A stretch of DNA of 64,000 nucleotides, taken from contig OX335644.1 of assembly GCA_946894095.1 (NCBI GenBank), positions 5,375,595 to 5,439,594 of the forward strand. Direction: 5' to 3'. The notes under the pieces are model-generated. The model saw only the letters and a program-made list of their open reading frames with translations, searched no databases and was not told where the DNA came from. Origin of the DNA: Incurvaria masculella (Eukaryota; Arthropoda; Insecta; Lepidoptera; Incurvariidae). A program made the position numbers and the translations under genes. How positions within the stretch are numbered: position 1 is the first letter of the stretch; each line of letters begins with the position of its first letter. Positions 1 to 11,959 of the stretch are shown piece after piece.

Positions 1-126
1 TTTAAATTACTCTCTGACTCTAAAATTGCTCTTCCCACTAACATCAACACGCTACTAACCCTTGATCAACCCTCAGTACTTAATATTCTGTCCAAATTTA
101 TCAGAAACAATGATATTAAATCATAA
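1..126 (+). repeat. Possible LINE ORF end at the window edge
   Basis: From base 1 an open frame of 41 codons ends with TAA at 124-126: KIALPTNINTLL and VLNILSKFIRNNDIK. This resembles the last residues after the RNase H region in I/R1/Loa-type LINEs. Only the end is visible. Confidence 0.35.
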
Positions 127-1700
127 TTTACTCTTTATTGTAAATAGTTAAGATTCATGTTATCCTCTTATGTGTAATATTTTTAAGTTGTAATGTTTAT
201 TTTTATGTGGGAACTTCCAATATATTTAGTTCATTTATTTAGGTTCAACCGAAGTAGGTATTATTGTTTTTATACTTAATTTCAAGTTTGTGAAAGAATT
301 TGCGAGATTTCTCAAAATATTTGGTATTCATATAATCTACTCCAAATTATTCATCCATTACTTCATTAAAAGTATTTAACCGAAAAAGATCAAGTGAAAC
401 TCGACGCTGGCAAATTGTCGCTTATATAACGACAGAGGCCACAAAGGAAGTTAAAAAAAAAAAAAAAAAAAGATGCAAGATATACTCCATGTTGCATTTA
501 GAATAAGTTTTCGAGGAAATGAAAAGCTTTTGTTTGTCTTCATACTAATTTTAATGTAATAGACCAGCAGCACACAGTTTGAAATGAAATATTATAGGTT
601 ATGTAATTTTTTTTCCTAGGACTTAATTTGATTAGCATAATTTGAATCAAATAATTTTCAGCATAACAACGAGAAAATTGAGTCATTTTAACTAAGTAGG
701 TCGAGTAAATACATTTTACTCGACCTACATTGCCGGCTAGTCACCTCCGTTACTTCGCTATTTTTAAATAGAATTCACTCGGAAACAATATTTTTACATA
801 CATTATACCTACAGACTTAATTGACAGACCAGAACTTTGCCAGAACGGACGAAGAGCCAATATACGACTCTTCGTCACGCAATTTACGTGTTACACAGAG
901 TGTATTGTCCGAGGTATTGTCATTTAGTACGCGGACTAGCACCGTACTAACCATAAAAATGCTATTTATTCCGGCGATAATCCCTTACTCTGAATACTAC
1001 TATAAATGTTCCCTTTATGTTCAGATATTTACATATGCACATAATTAAGATGTATAGTGTGCATAATTGTGTATATTTGACTGAATATACCGGTTATAGC
1101 AACGGCAATGACTAGGTAGGTAGGTACCGTAACTGGCAAAAAAAATGTTGCTAGACGTGCGTCGCGTCGCTTCGTCGAGACAAACAATAAACTTTTTTTT
1201 ATTTAAATTTAGATAGAGATAGGCAACCTTGACTGATACATCTAATTTTGGTTATTATTTTAAATATTTACATTATTAAATATGATTATATTATTATATT
1301 TATCTATAATTCTTTCTAATTCTTTTGATCTCATATTTAGATTATATCGATGTCATATATGAACTTTCTTGCATTTCTGTAGCACTCTTATGTATATTTA
1401 CATGGAATTCAGTTTTATTTGATTGTTTTACATCAGTTCATGGTTCAAACGATTTTTAAACTGCTTAATGGATTTTTCATCGATGGATTACTTATCATTA
1501 TGCCATTTCGCTGTATTTAGAGCATGACAAGTGAAATAAATGGAAACCAACATCGGTACGGCTCGTTTTTATCATTTTACCATTATCTTTTACTCACTTT
1601 TGACCTATTATTTTTGGCCTATTTCATCAATATGACATATCATATGGTGGTTGACCGGTGCAATCGGCAGGAAATGAAAACTAAGCTCACAAGTATTTAA
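127..1700. other. AT-rich sequence without recognised gene
   Basis: Only short open frames and the hairpin at 696-728. The first 100 bp may be the 3' UTR of the LINE end at 1-126. Confidence 0.5.
696..728. repeat. Perfect 14-bp hairpin
   Basis: GTAGGTCGAGTAAA at 696-709 mirrored by TTTACTCGACCTAC at 715-728, 5-base loop. Confidence 0.7.
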
Positions 1701-1704
1701 GCAC

Positions 1705-1830
1705 TTATAGCTGCGGTATCCGGCTCCGCTCGGGTCAATGTCGTTTTGGAATGATGTCGGGCTGTAATCAAAATCAATTAAGCCGGTATGGCCTCATTTA
1801 ATAAGAAACATCTAAACATTCCCATTTAAT
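1705..1830. repeat. Family B left-end fragment
   Basis: AGCTGCGGTATCCGGCTCCG through CATTCCCATTT, matching the left 130 bp of the 16.6- and 18.7-kb copies. It runs into the hairpin at 1822-1873. Confidence 0.55.
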
Positions 1831-1873
1831 GGAAGGAAGTATACGGAATTGTATACTTCCTTCCATTAAATGG
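1822..1873. repeat. Perfect 23-bp hairpin
   Basis: Arms 1822-1844 and 1851-1873 are exact complements around a 6-base loop (GGAATT); the arm ends are CCATTTAATGG and GGAAGTATAC. Confidence 0.85.
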
Positions 1874-2349
1874 CTATACATATGCTAATACTATATATCT
1901 ATGTATATAAAGTATGGACAACTGCAACCTACCTACTTGTTAACTTAGATGAATCTAAGCTTGTTAAGTACTAATCTACTAAGGAAAACCACGTAAGTAT
2001 CATAACTAATATACAAAATTTAATAGTCCATCCGATATTACAAACTTTCGCGTTTACAATATTAGTAGGATTTACTACGACGAACATTATTTCCCGTGTG
2101 AATACTACGTGACTTAGCACTACATTTCCCCCTCCCCCTCTTTGTGATAAACCGTGGTTTATTGTTCGAGCCCCCCAGCACATAACGCTACATAACGCCC
2201 TTGCAGCTACCTAACGTTTTGTACTAACTCGTGGCTACGCTGCCGCCATACGAATGAGTTTCGATTGCTCGTCCCATACTTCCATCCTCGCTGGTGGCTG
2301 CAGAGGAAAGTAATAGGGGACTAAAGTGGGGACCTTACAGTTTACAGAG

Positions 2350-3048
2350 ACCTTAGTATACGACTGGTCACCTGAATTGGAGTTTACACCAAACCGATCG
2401 ACTTGCGTTTTCAAATGTAAGGAGAATTGAAGAGCGCGCGCAGTGGATTTGCAAGTCCGAGATTGATTTGACAGCTTAGGTACGCATCGTGCGTCGCCGT
2501 ATACGACGACTCCACGTTTTCATAAAAAATTTAGTCCGAGTTTGATTTTGACAGGTTCGAGCGACTCGTAGCCTAGTGGCGCGGGGACTGGCCTAGCATA
2601 CCAGAGGTCTTGGTTCAATTCCTTGCCCCGATATGCACCACTTTCGTTCTCTTTCTGAGTTCTATAAGTGCATTTGGTCACGAATACGAGCTGCTCCATG
2701 GTTCGGAATCCATGTAAAACTTTAGGTCCCCTTCCCCTACTAGGTGGTAGGGTTTAAGCCCGCCCGGGTAGGGACCATCGCATTGGATAAAAATATGGTC
2801 GAAGCGGCAATGAAAAAGTGTCCGTGTTTTCCATCCAGTTCAATGTAGCCGTGCTCATAAAGGGAAGGTCCTAGCATGGAATGTGGTGTATTGGGCTAAC
2901 ATCATAACGGTATAAAATAGTTGTGTGGTATTAGCCATCCAATTCAGGTTGCATAAAAAAAAGGTTGAAGAAGTAAAACACCAGAATAATTAGCAACATT
3001 TGTATGGGTTTTTACGTAACTTCGAGGTGACAGTCGGACTGAGGGCTC
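2350..3048. mobile_element. Foldback MITE, family F, interrupted by a SINE
   Basis: Diverged left arm (TCACCTGAATTGGAGTTTAC), central TTTGATTTTGACAG, then the SINE 2562-2962, then AAGTAAAACACCAGAATAAT and a decayed right arm. Confidence 0.6.
2562..2962 (+). mobile_element. SINE (family E), tRNA-like head
   Basis: About 400 bp. The head has TAGCCTAGTGGCGCGGGGAC (A-box-like) and GGTTCAATTCC (B-box-like). The body and poly-A end (GCATAAAAAAAA) match the other family E copies. Flanked by GGTTCGAG and GGTTGAAG, a probable target duplication. It is inserted in the foldback element at 2350-3048. Confidence 0.8.
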
Positions 3049-3402
3049 AGAGTGGGCAGTCTGAGTTCTCACCGAAATTGGCGTTTACGGCAAACCGATC
3101 GACTGGCGTTTTCTCCAAACTCCATACAAGTTTTTACTAGATATTATGTGGTTTTACTTCTTCAAGCTGTCAAAGTCAAACGCGGACTTCCGATTTGTAT
3201 GAAAACGCGGAGTGGACGTAAACGGCAACGTCGACGTATTTACGGCAACGTTGAGTAAGCTGTCAAATCAAGCTCGGACTCGCAAATGTTAGTTCGCTTA
3301 ACGCCCGCTGCGCGCGCTCTTCAATTTCTCCATACAATTGAAAACGCCAGTCGATCGGTTTGCCGTAACGGCAATTTAGGTGACAACTTAGACTACCGGC
3401 TC
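3049..3402. mobile_element. Foldback MITE, family F
   Basis: About 350 bp with arms of about 55 bp: CAGTCTGAGTTCTCACC and GGCGTTTACGGCAAACCGAT at the left, mirrored at the right (ATCGGTTTGCCGTAACGGC). Both ends carry GCGCGC-containing inner sequence. Confidence 0.75.
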
Positions 3403-3948
3403 AGGTGTGCCAACACTCCCCTACGCAAGATGCTTTCGCTGTTTCTTTGCAGCCTTGTCACATTGTAGTAATATTGCTGTTAGTAGCATGTGCTAGAACC
3501 ACGAAGAACCGATGCCTAGAACTACACTATGGCCTTTGCCTATATCTCGAGAGCAATAATTCATAAATATATAATTATCACATATAATTTTAAAACCTCG
3601 ATAGCATACGCGATACGATACGTGTACGACAAGGGTAGTCTAGTTTAAATTATGTTCAAATTATGGTTGAGGAATTTACTCTACATTCAACCACTGTCTA
3701 CACTCTACACACGTCGATGCTCTACACTAATTGATGCGGTCATAGTGAATACAAAAGCTTGTGACTGGCCTGCCTAGATAATAACTCATTCAATTGTTTG
3801 TTATTCATACATCATACATAACATAGCGGATATTGTTTGTGGTTTGTCCCCCTTGTTTTTACTAAATATTTAGATAGACTCTAGTTTGTACTCTACCTAC
3901 TATGCGGGGAGCTGGCGGAAGGCTTCGACGTTCGAACTGAGTTGAGTT

Positions 3949-4290
3949 CAGAGTGGTCAGTCTGAGTTCTCACCTAAATTATGGTTTAGGGCAAACCGAG
4001 GGGCAAACCGATCGACCGGCCTTTTCTCCAAACTCCATACAAGTTGCTACTAGATATTCTGTGGTTTTACTTTTTCAAGCTGTCAAAGTCAAACTCGGAC
4101 TTCCGATTTGTATGAAAACGCGGAGTCGACGTAAACGGCAACGTCGACGTATTTACGGCAACGTTGACTGCTGACCCGTGCTGCTGACGAACACTGCGCG
4201 CGCTCTTCAATTTCTCCATACATTTGAAAACGCCAGTCGATCGGTTTGCCGTAACGCCAATTTAGGTGAGAACTGAGACTACCGGCTCTG
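3949..4290. mobile_element. Foldback MITE, family F, second copy
   Basis: Same layout and direction as the copy at 3049, 900 bp away. Arms CAGTCTGAGTTCTCACCTAA and the inverted TTTAGGTGAGAACTGAGACT. Confidence 0.75.
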
Positions 4291-4299
4291 TTAAGAAAG

Positions 4300-6850
4300 T
4301 TAACAGTAAACAAGGCAACTGAGGTGTTTACAAGGTACACTATAGTCACCTACAGTCATAGTCAGGCCGGCATGGTTTACGCAACCCCCGAGAAAGTTTG
4401 GAAGCCCATAAGAATCGATGAGGGTGAGGACCTAACTAACGTAGGTACGCAAAATGCCACGCAGCATTTTTTTTTAACTCTAGTTCGATTCCTTGTTTGC
4501 AATTAAAAATAATTGGTTCCATTTGTTGATTATTGTTTTGGTTTTAGATTTGGTATTTTTGATTATTTGATTTTATAATGGTGTTCACGATACCAACCAG
4601 ATTTGATGTGTCTTGTTTATCAGTATGACTTGTGTAACTTGCTCCCTCCGTCGCATCACTTATTCTGTAGCATCAGGCATGTTCTCTTGAAGATGGATCC
4701 TATGCTCCGAAACATGTACCTATAGCTCAAAAGCCCGCGTTATATCGATGGAAGGGCCTGACATGGCACCTAGTTTCCGGGTTGTCTTGGGACCATCGAA
4801 ATAATCTAAAACTAAAGATGCACCATCAGCTTTTTCCCGCGTACCACGTAATATCCCTATCCGCTCGTTGAGTCAGTCTGTGGTCGACTTGACATCCGAG
4901 CGTGTGCGCCATCTACAAGCTTTGCAATGCGACAAAATTCCTAAATACGCGGTCAAAAGGCATAAACATCGGAGTGAAATGAATACAAAGATTAGCATAA
5001 TAATTTATCACAGGCAAACATGCATATCATGAAATAGAAATAAAGAAAACATTTCGTCCGAAATAATAATACGGTGGCGACCGCGGTGACTGCAACCGCC
5101 ATGCTTGTAACCAGGGTCGAACTAGGTAGATATGTGTACTTTGTTGAAAAAATATTTCTAGCATGTTTGTATTAACTTTACATGATAAAACGGATCAATT
5201 TTTATTTAAATCTATGTACATATTTAACTGTAAAAATATGAAAATTTTGGTACGTCGATGCTTGGGGCAAACATCATGGCAGTAGGTGCAGCATTAGCCA
5301 TACATAAAAAATTGATACGGTTGTTATAACACGATCCAGGACATTAACACACCTGTAAGGTTATCCAGTACAATCATATATTATAATATGTAATTTATAG
5401 TAAGTACTAAGTGATAATGCGTGCGCGAGAATTCTAATGTGTCTCGTAAATCTACGAGCATACCAGCAGCGAATAACACAAACTCAAGGAACTTGAGACA
5501 TTTGAGGATAACTTGTAGGAACAGGAAAATGTTCTAGGAATATGCAACATAACGTTGAGCGGGGAATTCTGCGGTGAGCTTCTTAAATCAATAAAAAGGT
5601 GAGGTTAGCAAGGCACGCTATCGTGCTGCGATATACCCTACATGATGCAATCATAATTAGAAGAACGGAGACTCACAAAAAATACAAACATCTAATATAC
5701 AAAGACGTAGATAATTTTGTACTTTTTACTACTAGTACCGTCATTATGTCGGCCCGAACACCACATTCCCGAACGAATTAGGTGCCACGCCAGGATCTTC
5801 CCTTCATAAGCACGGCTACGTTGCACCTACTCATTTCATAGAGCTTTTTGTTTCATTTCATTTAATTTCAAAATAATTAATCCATGTTCATTACAGTATA
5901 AATTTTAACAACAACATAGACGGACAGAACTGATATTGTAATAAAATAATAACATTCCGGTAAATCCGATGGATACATCCGATTATATTTCAAACTTAAA
6001 AATGTAAATGCCATGCCACCTTTAAAACCGATCAAAATCCATCATAAGGCATAAGCATAAACAAAGACTCTCAAATTTTGCTATGTAAAGTTTCATACTA
6101 TGCATAGTTGCAAACAGGGCACATGGTAAAATAAATTATTTTGGGTCATGCCACGTATTATTTGAAAGGGCCACTTATGATTATTATCACAGTTTTTATA
6201 CACCACATTCGGCGCTACTGTTGAATATGTGCTTAAAGATAGGTAAGGTATAATTCCAAGAAGAATTTAGGCAGTGACTGTAAAAAGAACAGCTCAGTAA
6301 GTCGGAACAGGTTTTTGAATTTGCAGTTTTAATTCTTTAGTCGCAGTTGACATTGGGATAAAAAATGTTGAAAATGTCGGTCGGGAAACATGTTAACTTC
6401 AAGTTAAATGTTATGTATTTATTTTTGTTTGCAGTGGAGTTATTGTTTCACCACAAAACAAAATTTGAAAAAATCAGCTCTGAATTACAGATATTTCAAA
6501 TTATTTAAATAAGATCCCGTGCGGCATCGATATAGGTAGACTCGGTCAAGATAATAATATATTTTATATGGTTATAGTCGTGCTCACTCATAGCATGACC
6601 AAGGCCAATAAATTAGCCATGGATTCATAAGCATGACTGCCAAATGCTTCAGTTCCATTGAGATAGAATTAGTATTACTTGGATCAATGCTTGCAATGCA
6701 ATTTTATAATCAGTGACCATGGCGTAGCTTAAGAAGCGAATTTGAACATTGCATTCTACCAATTGGGACACCTGTGGTTCAACGCAGACTCTACTTAGCA
6801 GAAGTATTCAGAGTGGGCCGACTAACTCCGCCCACTCTGAGTGGGTCCGG
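4300..6850. other. Intergenic, no gene seen
   Basis: Besides a SINE scrap at 5752-5828 I see no coding signal, splice-flanked exon or clear repeat end. Confidence 0.5.
5752..5828 (-). mobile_element. SINE (family E) internal fragment
   Basis: ACACCACATTCCCGAACGAA and GAGCACGG-like sequence in family E order, without head or tail. Confidence 0.55.
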
Positions 6851-6854
6851 TACT

Positions 6855-7099
6855 GGGGGTCCATTCAGAGTATGAGTGAGTTCGAATTCGCCACTAAATA
6901 TCAACTCACTTTTTTAAATAGTTACTGTTTCCACACTTCTAGAACATCATTACAGTTAGGTAAAAATCTGGTTTGTCCCGTAAATACGTTGGTAGTGTAA
7001 ATAACGGTTCCGTTATTTAAATAATAATATATTTCCCAGCTATTTTTAGGTTAACTCACTCCCGAACTCGAACTCACTCTTGCTCTGAATGGACCCCCT
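6855..7099. mobile_element. MITE family C
   Basis: About 245 bp with inverted ends GGGGTCCATTCAGAG / CTCTGAATGGACCCC extending about 30 bp, and ATAACGGTTCCGTTAT in the middle. Inverted copy at 23944-24186. Confidence 0.75.
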
Positions 7100-7220
7100 G
7101 GTCCGCGTTCTAAATTGTTTCAGTCACTCTGAAGGGGAATACATTGTGTTTTTTTATAGCGAGACACACGGCGTACGCCAGGCACTCACGGTGCCCAAAG
7201 ACACTTCGACTTTCGAAGAC

Positions 7221-7335
7221 GCTTTCAAAGGAATGTGACATGTATGTATATAAAATCGACCGTGAAGCAAGGACACATTAATTGAAGAATAAACTGCTTC
7301 ACGGTCGATTTTACATACATACATGTCACATTCCT
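7221..7335. repeat. Inverted junction of two family D ends
   Basis: About 42-bp arms (AAAGGAATGTGACATGTATG ... and its near-perfect complement TACATACATGTCACATTCC) around a 26-bp centre; a head-to-head join of two unit starts. Confidence 0.7.
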
Positions 7336-7735
7336 TGGAATAAGCGACGTACCTGCTTAGTACGAAAAAGTATATTTACTTAAGTCAACCTAGGACTGGC
7401 ACTAGCGTCTGATGCCACATACGATTTTGGTGATGACGGCAATATGTTTGATTGTTCAATCTTTGCAGTCAATGTCCGCAACGCAGATGAAGCGTTAAAT
7501 CAATGTATGTACGTATAATCATAAACACTTTGTTAGTAGGAGGCATTCATTACGGGAAGAGGGACTGTAGGAGAATTCCAAATTATGGGTATACAGCCGG
7601 TGGCGAAATTGGTAGACGCAATACCCGCGAATGGTATGTTTTGCTGGTTCGGGTCCAGCCTTGCAGTATATTCGCAAAGTAGTTCTTTTTACTGGGCTCT
7701 TTCTTCAATTAATGTGTCCTTGCTTCACGGTCGAT
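7291..7735 (+). repeat. Family D repeat unit with tRNA-like module
   Basis: Starts GCTTCACGGTCGATTTTACA, includes GAATAAGCGACGTACCTGC, and near its end the module at 7596-7660 (GGCGAAATTGGTAGACGCA, CTGGTTCGGGTCCAGCC), which looks like a Pol III A box and B box of a tRNA-Leu-like sequence. The unit start recurs right after the end (7708-7822), so units are joined head to tail. Confidence 0.6.
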
Positions 7736-7822
7736 TTTACATACACACATGTGACATGTCAAATTCCTTGGAATAAGCGACGTACCTGCTTAGTACGAAA
7801 AAGTATATTTACTGACGCTTTC
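7708..7822 (+). repeat. Family D, start of a second unit
   Basis: TTCAATTAATGTGTCCTTGC, then the family start and GTACGAAAAAGTATATTTAC, followed by unrelated sequence. Confidence 0.6.
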
Positions 7823-7829
7823 AAACTTT

Positions 7830-9600
7830 CATGCCGGGTTAGTATTGAACCCCGGAAAATTCTATGCCAACATTTATTTCCCCAGCCTTTAGGGAGAGTC
7901 ACTGGGAGTGTAAATTCAAAATTCTTCAATATCTTGGCAATTTTCAACTTACCAGTTGTTCATTATTCAATTCTCTACATTTTATTTTTTGCTGTTTTTC
8001 GTACGATATTTTCCGAATTCAGGGGGAAAACGGGTGGGAATGTATTTATTGAATTCTCATTTATTATTGACCAAACTGTACTGGAATAAAGTTGTGTGGT
8101 TTTAAAATTCCAATAATTTCGTCGCCGACAATGTCTTGCCCTCGAAAAACGTTCGGAGACCCTACTCCCAGCTGTCACCTAAATACGGTAACTTTACTAA
8201 CTTTAACTTTATATATGTCATACTTATAATAAAGGTTTCAGTAAGATATATTTAATTGCAGCAAGGGAAAATTCAAGAGGGAATCACTAAAATTATTATT
8301 TAAGCATTTTCAAAAAGTAGCGATATTATGTTTTTTTTTAAAATATATGCATGTGTATTTTTTATTTATATCAAATGTATATATGTACTTAAAGTATCTC
8401 GTTTCAGCAATATTCTTACATTTATTAGCGATTTTGCAGAAACCGTTGTTGTACATAGATAAATCTTTTTTTAATGTGTCTGTCACGTGTGTTTTTGTAT
8501 CTACTGTATGTTTGTTTGTTCTATAGTAATAATAAAAAATATATACTATATTGATCTGTTTAAAAAACAGTTCCATCTTAAAATCGTGAAGGCGGCTAAG
8601 CATCGCTTTTGCTCGCGATTTTGAATTTAATCTCTCAGTGAAATACATTTTGGCCTAGAATTATTTCGGGGTTAGGACCATTTTAAAAAAAAAAACAACT
8701 TATAACGATTAATGTTGCATAAACAATGCCAGCCGGCCAGGTACAAATGACATCACCTAGATGCCACACATTGGACTTTGACCCTAAACCATTGAACATT
8801 TTATTTTTTATATCGATGCCCCAAACCCTTGCAAATGCTAATACCTAACGTATCACCGTGTATCGAGAAATTACAGAAAGAGACCATATTCATCTCTATA
8901 GAGTTAAAGGAGTCTCCAAACTCTGAGTTTACATCGGAGTGTTGACGAGACACACAGCATGCCGCGCCGCTGCGCTGTATCAAACTGCCTTTTTATCACG
9001 ACAGGTGGCGTCTAAGCGAGCTCACCTAAAAGATCTATCAAAGCTGTAAGATACCATACAAAATAAAAAATATTTACTTAAACTAGGTATTGGAAAAGCC
9101 TTAATTATGTAAATCAAAAAAGTCGTGGAGAAGAAAATATCACAAAACAATTTACAAGCTCTTCTTTTCCTCTAAGTCTAAACCAAACTTTCCTCTAACT
9201 GCATAATGGAGTACATCTTTCATTTAAATAGTCGTAACACAAACTTGACAGGAATGACAGTTTCGACGTTTTTGAGGTGAGGTTGCTTATGCGACACCTA
9301 CAATAAGCTTTGAGTTGTCTTCCCCATTTGTTCATGTGTTCGTAGCATGGTAGGCCTTAAACGCCTTCATACACATTCATGAGTCGTCTCCACGCGTAGA
9401 CCTACTTGCCTAATTTAGAAACATGTGACCATTCCGAACATATAATAAGTCACAATACAGACCATACGACATACATTATCTTTAACTATGTGTAACATTA
9501 GCTATTGAAACTAAGTTTCCGTCATTGACTTATAGGTATATTGCTTCCGTATCATAATCGTACATTATTTTCATACAATAGAAAATGAAAATTTGATGTC
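7830..9600. other. Intergenic, no gene seen
   Basis: AT-rich. The 112-codon minus frame at 8648-8310 is low-complexity (Lys/Tyr/Asn) and resembles nothing I know. Confidence 0.5.
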
Positions 9601-9603
9601 TTT

Positions 9604-9657
9604 CGACTGTCCGTTTTGACATAAAATGTATGGACCGAATGTCAAATTTGACAGTCG
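9604..9657. repeat. 19-bp imperfect hairpin
   Basis: CGACTGTCCGTTTTGACAT at 9604-9622 mirrored at 9639-9657 with two mismatches; 50 bp before the TTAA cluster. Confidence 0.6.
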
Positions 9658-9706
9658 GAAGCCATACTTTGGCTCAGCCAAGTACATACGAGTAACGTCT
9701 ATGAAT

Positions 9707-10636
9707 TTAAGGATGTTCCGACCCATACAATGTTTTTTTTACACAGAACGCAAAAAGTATTGCACTTTAAGGAACGAATTCGTCAAAAATATTAAATATA
9801 GCAATAGTAGTTGCAGCGAAAACATATTCACAATTTCAGGCTTAAGGATGTTCCGACCCATACAATGTTTTTTTTACACAGAACACAAAAAGTATTGCAC
9901 TTTAAGGCACGAATTCGTCAAAAATATTAAATATAGCCATAGTAGTTGCAGCGAAAACATATTCACAATTTCAGGTTTAATGGTTTCGTTGTCATTGCTG
10001 ATTTAAAGTTTTACACCGTTAGATGGCGCTGTTAAATAAAAATCGTCTTAAAATAAATTGTAACAAAACCAATAATCCTGAAATTGTGAAATTGTTTTCG
10101 CTGCAACTACTATGGCTATATTTAATATTTTTGACGAATCCGTGCCTTAAAGTGCAATACTTTTTGCGTTCTGTGTAAAAAAAACATTGTATGGGTCGGA
10201 ACAGCCTTAATGGTTTCGTCGTAATTGCCGATTAGAAGTTTTACACCGTTAGATGGCGCTGTTAAATAAAAATCGTATTTAAATAAATTGTAACAAAACT
10301 AACAATCCTGAAATTGTTAAATTGTTTTCGCTGCAAGTAATATGACTATATTAAACTTTTATTATTTTTTGCGTTATGTGTGCAAACAACTTTATATGAG
10401 TCGGAACAGCCTTAAGGCTTTTTTATTTAAAAATTTTATTTAACAGCGCCATCTAACGGTGTAAAACTTCTAATCGGCAATTACAACGAAACCATTAAAC
10501 CTGAAATTGTGAATATGTTTTCGCTGCAACTACTATGGCTATTTTTTTTGACGATTTTTGACGAATTCGTGCCTTAAAGTGCAATACTTTTTGCGTTCTG
10601 TGTAAAAAAAACATTGTATGGGTCGGAACGTCCTTA
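9707..10636. repeat. Palindromic cluster of TTAA foldback elements
   Basis: A 130-bp arm (TTAAGGATGTTCCGACCC, CGAATTCGTCAAAAATATT, AGTAGTTGCAGCGAAAAC) occurs twice directly (9707, 9842) and, inverted, about three times (ending 10210, 10415, 10636). Between arms is a core with ACACCGTTAGATGGCGCTG, itself present in both orientations (10012, 10245, 10445). Each arm ends in TTAA. It looks like several copies of one long-arm MITE inserted into each other. Confidence 0.75.
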
Positions 10637-11208
10637 AGCATGAGTTTCGTTGGCTCTGAGTTACCGATGTTTCAAGGCGATGAGAGATCATTTTGGAAAG
10701 GATGACGAAATTCTCACTTGTTAAGGAATACTTACATACATAATTTACATACAACTGAATGAATGTTATAAGCCTGAGTGATTAGTGTGTAGCCGCGATA
10801 AAACAATATGTTGGGTCAAAAAAATCGACCAAACTTCCTAAAACGTAGGAAAGGTATTGTAGGTAGGTAAAGGTAGGTACGTGTTTTTAATGTATTTTCA
10901 TTAGGTTTTAAATGGACAACATAAAAAAAATCCTCAACGTCTATCCTAATACCCATAGTTTTACTTTTATTTTTACTTATTAATTAGTTTCGTTTTATTT
11001 ATACGTCTTTTTTTTTTCCTTTAGAAAGCGACACTTTCATTACAATGAAACTCTAAGTGCCGTATTTTTAGAATCGCAAAATAAATCTAAGGAGGTAATG
11101 GCCTTAAGGTCGGCCCGTAAGCACCTGAAAATTTCGCCTCCCATACAAACGTAGTTTACTAATGATTTGAAAACCACTATTCCAACTTGGAATTATCAAT
11201 TAGCGGAT

Positions 11209-11701
11209 TTAAGGTGGGCCATCCCGCTCAACTCCCCATACAAACGGGGAAAGAAGATCACGCCCATATTTCTTGTCAAAGATCCCAAATGTTACTCAAA
11301 ATAGCTTTATTTGATCGAACTAGATGTCTGATGACCGTTGGCATTGTAAAATTGTGTTTGGTTTCTAAGTTATACGGTCCGAAAGTTCGAATTTTTCGCG
11401 CGTTTTATACAGTAACTTTAGAGGTGGATTACGCAATGATAAAGTAAGAACATCTTAAAAAGATTAGTCGTCAGACATAGCTTATTTAATCAAGATTTAT
11501 AACCTATGTGGTTTTTGTTAGTTTTTGACTACAGCGGTTGTGGTTTACTTTTAGCTATAAGTTGTTTTGTTAGACATGTTGCATCTTCCTCATCACGGAG
11601 CCTGTCTTATTCTTTGAAACAGAGAAGGTCCCAGAACGCAACAGCACGGTTTTGTACCTTGCCCGCGAATGACTTAGTCCCGCCGGGTTGGGCCACCTTA
11701 A
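11209..11701 (+). mobile_element. TTAA MITE, family A, copy 1
   Basis: Starts TTAAGGTGGGCCATCCCG and ends CGGGTTGGGCCACCTTAA. TTAA sits at both ends as the presumed target duplication. 493 bp, with about 55 bp missing internally compared with the other copies. Contains no transposase. Confidence 0.8.
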
Positions 11702-11959
11702 ATTTCATATTTTCGGCCAGTATTTTTATTATTTTTCAACAGAACGATTGATAAATTAGACGCATAATTTAATATGAATTACCTAGTAATTAATGGTGAT
11801 GCAAGATTGGCAACGCATTAATTAATTCAGAAGATATACAGGAAGGATATAAGGAAGGTAAGTGTGAAAGCGTCCCTTGGAGGGTCTGATCTCGCCTCTA
11901 TGACTACAAGTCAACACGATGGGAATAATTCCGCTCTTTTTTTGGATCCTTCCCTTGGC

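Noticed and set aside
7596..7660. tRNA-Leu-like sequence
   Set aside because: A- and B-box-like blocks are present, but I cannot fold an acceptor stem and it repeats with family D, so it is not called a tRNA gene.
8310..8648. 112-codon minus-strand frame
   Set aside because: Low-complexity Lys/Asn/Tyr translation of AT-rich DNA with no motif.
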